Shown: piece by piece, positions 61,201 to 64,000 of the stretch
How the letters are laid out: the number at the start of each line of letters is the position of its first letter
How positions within the stretch are numbered: the first letter of the stretch is position 1
Assembly (NCBI GenBank): GCA_964553615.1
Contig: CAZKMA010000016.1
Coordinates: forward strand, 1-64,000
Direction of reading: 5' to 3'
DNA from: DATKUC01 sp964553615
GTDB lineage: Bacteria > Spirochaetota > Spirochaetia > DSM-27196 > DATKUC01
DNA: 64,000 nucleotides
Notes under the pieces: model-generated
Database searches by the model: none
What the model saw: only the letters and a program-made list of their open reading frames with translations
Told to the model about the DNA's origin: nothing
Program-made: the position numbers and the translations under genes

Positions 61201-61770
61201 CTTCGCGTATACAAGTTCTTTCTTCTGATCAATTTCAAACTCGAGCCAGCTTCCGCGGTAAGGAATGATGCGGGAAGAGTAGATACCCTTCTCGTGTGAG
61301 AAGATCACACCCGGTGACCGGTGGATCTGGCTTACCACAACACGTTCGGCGCCGTTAACAACAAAGGTCCCCCGATCGCTCATGAGGGGGATATCTCCCA
61401 TGTAAATGTCTTTCTGTCGAATTTCGCCGGTCTCCAGAAAGACCAGATTAATCCGCGCCTTTATCGGCACGGCAAACGTATGACCTTTCTGCTTGCACTC
61501 GAACTCGCTGAACTTGATATTCTCTTCGTCCAGGGTATAGTGATCGTATTCAAGCCGCATATCGCCGGCCTGACTCTCTATAGGAAATATGCTCTGAAAA
61601 ACGTCTTCGAGCCCCTGAGTGAGCGGCGGGAGCCCCTGCAGCATACGTTCCCGCTGCAAAAACCGTTCATATGAAGACAGTTGTATATCCACAAGGTCCG
61701 GCAGATCCATGACCCTATCTGCTTCCTGACCGACAGTAACACGCTGAATCGGTTTCGTTCTATCAAACAT
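58270..61770 (-). CDS. rpoB: RNA polymerase beta subunit
   Basis: 1166 aa, shorter than E. coli (1342) because the lineage-specific insertions are absent. Visible: [35 protein letters not shown], the rifampicin pocket [24 protein letters not shown] followed by LNALGPGGL (~465-497), [20 protein letters not shown], and [24 protein letters not shown]. Asn490 replaces E. coli Ser531, which predicts natural rifampicin resistance. It follows rplL across a spacer with a 13-bp hairpin. Confidence 0.99.
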   Translation of the reverse strand: [1166 protein letters not shown]

Positions 61771-61830
61771 TCATGCCTCCCATGGAGAGTAGGACCCTGC
61801 CCGGCGGCGACCTAAGCGAGGAGAGAAATA

Positions 61831-61863
61831 GACACCACCGGAACCTTCGATTCCGGTGGTGTC
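61831..61863 (-). terminator. Attenuator-like hairpin between rplL and rpoB
   Basis: A perfect 13-bp stem, GACACCACCGGAA with TTCCGGTGGTGTC (61831-61843, 61851-61863), and a 7-nt loop. In the sense of transcription TATTTCTCTCC follows, a weak U-rich stretch. In E. coli the same interval holds a partial terminator and an RNase III site that lower rpoBC relative to L7/L12. Confidence 0.7.
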
Positions 61864-61900
61864 GCGAGTAGTCTGCACCTGTGAGTACGAGAGACTCGAA

Positions 61901-62287
61901 TTATTGAATCTCAACAACTGAGCCAGCTGCTTCCAGCTTCTTCTTGATCTCGTTTGCCTCGTCCTTGGATACCGCCTCTTTGACGGCCTTTCCACCTGCT
62001 TCAACAAGATCCTTTGCCTCTTTCAGCCCGAGTCCCGTAATAGCACGTACCTCTTTGATGACCGGAATCTTCGCACCATCATTCACACTCTTCAGAATGA
62101 CGTTGAACTCCGTCTGCTCTTCCACAGCCTCGCCACCGTCGGCTGCCGCGCCAACCGCCGCTACTGCCACAGGAGCCGCTGCAGTTACCCCGAATTTCTC
62201 CTCCATTGCCTTGACCAGCTCCGAAACCTGGAGCACAGTCATGTTCGCAATGGCATCCAATATCTCTTCGTTACCCAGTGTTGCCAT
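61901..62287 (-). CDS. rplL: Ribosomal protein L7/L12
   Basis: 128 aa. N-terminal dimerisation helices (NEEILDAIANMTVLQVSELVKAMEEKFGV), an Ala/Val hinge (TAAAPVAVAAVGAAADGGEA) and the C-terminal factor-binding domain (FNVILKSVNDGAKIPVIKEVRAITGLGLKEAKDLVEAGGKAVKEAVSKDEANEIKKKLEAAGSVVEI). It recruits elongation factors. ATG 62287 has AAGGAGA upstream. It lies 101 nt after rplJ. Confidence 0.98.
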   Translation of the reverse strand: MATLGNEEILDAIANMTVLQVSELVKAMEEKFGVTAAAPVAVAAVGAAADGGEAVEEQTEFNVILKSVNDGAKIPVIKEVRAITGLGLKEAKDLVEAGGKAVKEAVSKDEANEIKKKLEAAGSVVEIQ

Positions 62288-62388
62288 ATTATCTTCTCCT
62301 TTCAATTTTATTGTTGTCCCGGACGATAGCATGCAACACAGGATCGAAGACTAACGCCCGGTTCAATTCCCACTCTGGGGGGCTACCG

Positions 62389-62934
62389 CTACGCGGCAGC
62401 CTTCTTGTCCGCAACCGCCTGGAGCGTGCGAACCAGCTTGCTCGATACGCCCTTCATGGCGTACATCATGTTCGTAAGCGGCGCATTCATGGTGCCCATC
62501 AACATTGCTATGAGCGCCTCCCGGCCCGGGAGCTTCCCGTACGCCTCGATCTGCGCTGAATCAAAGACGCTACCGGCAATAAGCCCGCCTTTGACCTGAA
62601 CAGACCACTCCTTCGCAAAATCGAAAAGCGACTTTACAACCGGACCCGACTCGCCCCGCGCAATTGCAACTGCGGTCGGACCAACGAGGTAGGAAGATAC
62701 CTCCTCCGGCGACTTCATCTGCTGGAACGCGATTTTTGCATAGTTGTTCTTGATGACCCGGTATTCGGCCTGCTGCTCACGCAGTTTGGACCGCAGCTGG
62801 GTAATCTGATCAACTGTAAGCCCTCGATAGTCGGTGAATACAAAGTCCGTTGCCTCACCAAACCGTTCTTTCAGAGCCGCTACCGCGTCTCGTTTTGCAT
62901 CATTTACTCGTGTTTCGTATGTAAGTTCAGACAT
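62389..62934 (-). CDS. rplJ: Ribosomal protein L10
   Basis: 181 aa. DAVAALKERFGEATDFVFTDYRGLTVDQITQLRSKLREQQAEYRVIKNNYAKIAF with a C-terminal helix that binds L7/L12 dimers. The gap to rplA is only 15 nt, so there is no room for the separate L10-binding leader known from E. coli. Confidence 0.97.
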   Translation of the reverse strand: MSELTYETRVNDAKRDAVAALKERFGEATDFVFTDYRGLTVDQITQLRSKLREQQAEYRVIKNNYAKIAFQQMKSPEEVSSYLVGPTAVAIARGESGPVVKSLFDFAKEWSVQVKGGLIAGSVFDSAQIEAYGKLPGREALIAMLMGTMNAPLTNMMYAMKGVSSKLVRTLQAVADKKAAA

Positions 62935-62949
62935 TCGATCCCCCTGTCC

Positions 62950-63636
62950 CTAAACGGCTTTCTCGACCGAACGAAGCACCTTGACACCAGGCCCCATGGT
63001 GGAACTCAACGCAACGGTCTTGACGAACTCGCCCTTTGTGTCCGTAGGCCTGCGACGCTCCACCTCTGAAACAACAACGTCGATGTTTTCTTTCAGCTGG
63101 CTCGGTTCCATGGAGACCTTTCCGACCGCAAGGTGTATTACACCAGTCTTGTCTGCGCGGAACTCCACACGCCCTTTGCGCAATTCGGCGATTGCGCCCT
63201 TCAGGTCGAAGGTAACGGTCTGTGTTTTCGGATTCGGCATAAGTCCGCGACGTCCGAGGATAGGACCGAGACGGCCGACATCCTTCATCATGTCCGGCGT
63301 TGCAACGGCAACATCGAAATCCATCCACCCACCCTTGATCTTTTCGATCAGGTCGTCGTCTCCGACGATGGTGGCTCCGGACTCCTCGGCCTCACGGGCC
63401 TTCTCTCCCTTTGCGAACACCAGGATCTTCTTTTCACTGGTAAACTGGTGAGGCAAAACGACCGTGTCCCTGACGGTTCCACTCTTCTTGAGGTTCAGAT
63501 TCAGGGATATTTCTACCGTCTCATCGAACTTAGCAAACGACATCTCCTTAACGAGGGAGATTGCTTCTTCGGTTGCATAGGCCTTCTGCGGATCATACTT
63601 TCCAAGTGAGAGTTTGTATTTCTTTCCGTGACTCAT
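62950..63636 (-). CDS. rplA: Ribosomal protein L1
   Basis: 228 aa. YKLSLGKYDPQKAYATEEAISLVKEMSFAKFDETVEISLNLNLK, DDLIEKIKGGWMDFDVAVATPDMMKDVGRLGPILGRRGLMPNPKTQTVTFDL are diagnostic. It forms the L1 stalk that moves E-site tRNA. Its ATG overlaps the rplK stop by four bases (ATGA). Confidence 0.98.
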   Translation of the reverse strand: MSHGKKYKLSLGKYDPQKAYATEEAISLVKEMSFAKFDETVEISLNLNLKKSGTVRDTVVLPHQFTSEKKILVFAKGEKAREAEESGATIVGDDDLIEKIKGGWMDFDVAVATPDMMKDVGRLGPILGRRGLMPNPKTQTVTFDLKGAIAELRKGRVEFRADKTGVIHLAVGKVSMEPSQLKENIDVVVSEVERRRPTDTKGEFVKTVALSSTMGPGVKVLRSVEKAV

Positions 63637-64000
63637 ACTTTCGGCTCCACTTCAACACCCATGCTGCGCGCCGTTCCGGCGATAATTCGCATGGCCGCCG
63701 TGACGTCATTCGCGTTCAGGTCCGGGAGTTTGAGCTCTGCAATCTCCCGCACTTTGTCCGCCGAAATCTTGCCCACTTTGGTGCGATGTGATTCCGGCGA
63801 GCCCTTTTCGAGGCCAATGGCCTTCTTGATAAGGACCGCTGCAGGCGGTGTCTTCGTAATAAAAGTGAACGTTCGATCCGCGTAGACCGTAATCACGACC
63901 GGGATAATGAGACCGGGCTCCATACTCTTTGTCACATCATTAAACTGCTGGACAAACTGCGGAGCACTCACACCGTGAGGCCCGAGCGCCGGACCAACCG
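63633..64000 (-). CDS. rplK: Ribosomal protein L11 (5' end missing at the window edge)
   Basis: 122 codons are present; the first ~20 lie beyond position 64000. The visible protein begins VGPALGPHGVSAPQFVQQFN, the L11 linker, and continues through the RNA-binding C-terminal domain (TKTPPAAVLIKKAIGLEKGSPESHRTKVGKISADKVREIAELKLPDLNANDVTAAMRIIAGTARSMGVEV). It belongs to the GTPase-associated centre. nusG and secE probably lie beyond the edge. Confidence 0.98.
   Translation of the reverse strand, partial: VGPALGPHGVSAPQFVQQFNDVTKSMEPGLIIPVVITVYADRTFTFITKTPPAAVLIKKAIGLEKGSPESHRTKVGKISADKVREIAELKLPDLNANDVTAAMRIIAGTARSMGVEVEPKV

Overview
The window reads as a stretch of chromosome from a spirochaete with moderately high GC, probably a free-living relative of Treponema/Spirochaeta. 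Four things point there. RpoB has Asn at the position of E. coli Ser531, the residue reported for naturally rifampicin-resistant spirochaetes. tuf sits directly before rpsJ and there is no fusA between rpsG and tuf. groES stands without groEL. A murG-cvpA-holB-histidine kinase-NtrC-type regulator run resembles the Treponema AtoS/AtoC neighbourhood as I remember it. No database was searched; all identities come from reading motifs.

Left part (1-37.8 kb), mixed housekeeping genes in short operons on both strands: a partial unknown gene; tRNA-Phe(GAA) with its own promoter and terminator; a membrane protein with duplicated helical modules; pyruvate phosphate dikinase; a short sigma-70-family factor preceded by a near-perfect sigma-54 promoter; a SEC-C protein; groES; a JAMM-DinG helicase fusion; purine nucleoside phosphorylase; asd-lysC and a J-domain protein; the operon murG-cvpA-holB-HK-RR with 1- to 4-nt overlaps; pstB-phoU-phoB-phoR behind a four-copy 11-bp repeat that looks like a Pho box; a diguanylate cyclase with a degenerate receiver; a DUF445 protein and an SH3 lipoprotein; an outer-membrane protein with a long structured leader; comM-htrA-uvrB; rnhA; an orphan HsdS-like target-recognition protein with a small membrane protein; and a large acidic-repeat membrane protein interrupted by a 100-N scaffold gap. 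The gap is flanked by an identical 55-bp sequence, and collapsing it restores one reading frame.

Right part (37.9-64 kb), all on the minus strand, is the transcription/translation core. Read in the direction of transcription it is rplK(partial)-rplA-rplJ-rplL-[hairpin]-rpoB-rpoC, then promoter-rpsL-rpsG, then promoter-tuf-[hairpin]-rpsJ-rplC-rplD-rplW-rplB-rpsS-rplV-rpsC-rplP-rpmC-rpsQ-rplN-rplX-rplE-rpsN-rpsH-rplF-rplR-rpsE-rpmD-rplO-secY-rpmJ-rpsM-rpsK-rpoA-rplQ, ending in a strong terminator. adk, map, infA, rpsD and fusA are absent from the places they occupy in many other bacteria.

The most interesting signals are regulatory. The sigma-54 promoter before the alternative sigma gene suggests an RpoN-to-sigma cascade like the Borrelia RpoN-RpoS pathway, and an NtrC-type activator is encoded 8 kb away. 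The phased Pho-box array stands before a phosphate-sensing operon that lacks its transporter genes. No CRISPR array, insertion sequence or prophage was seen.
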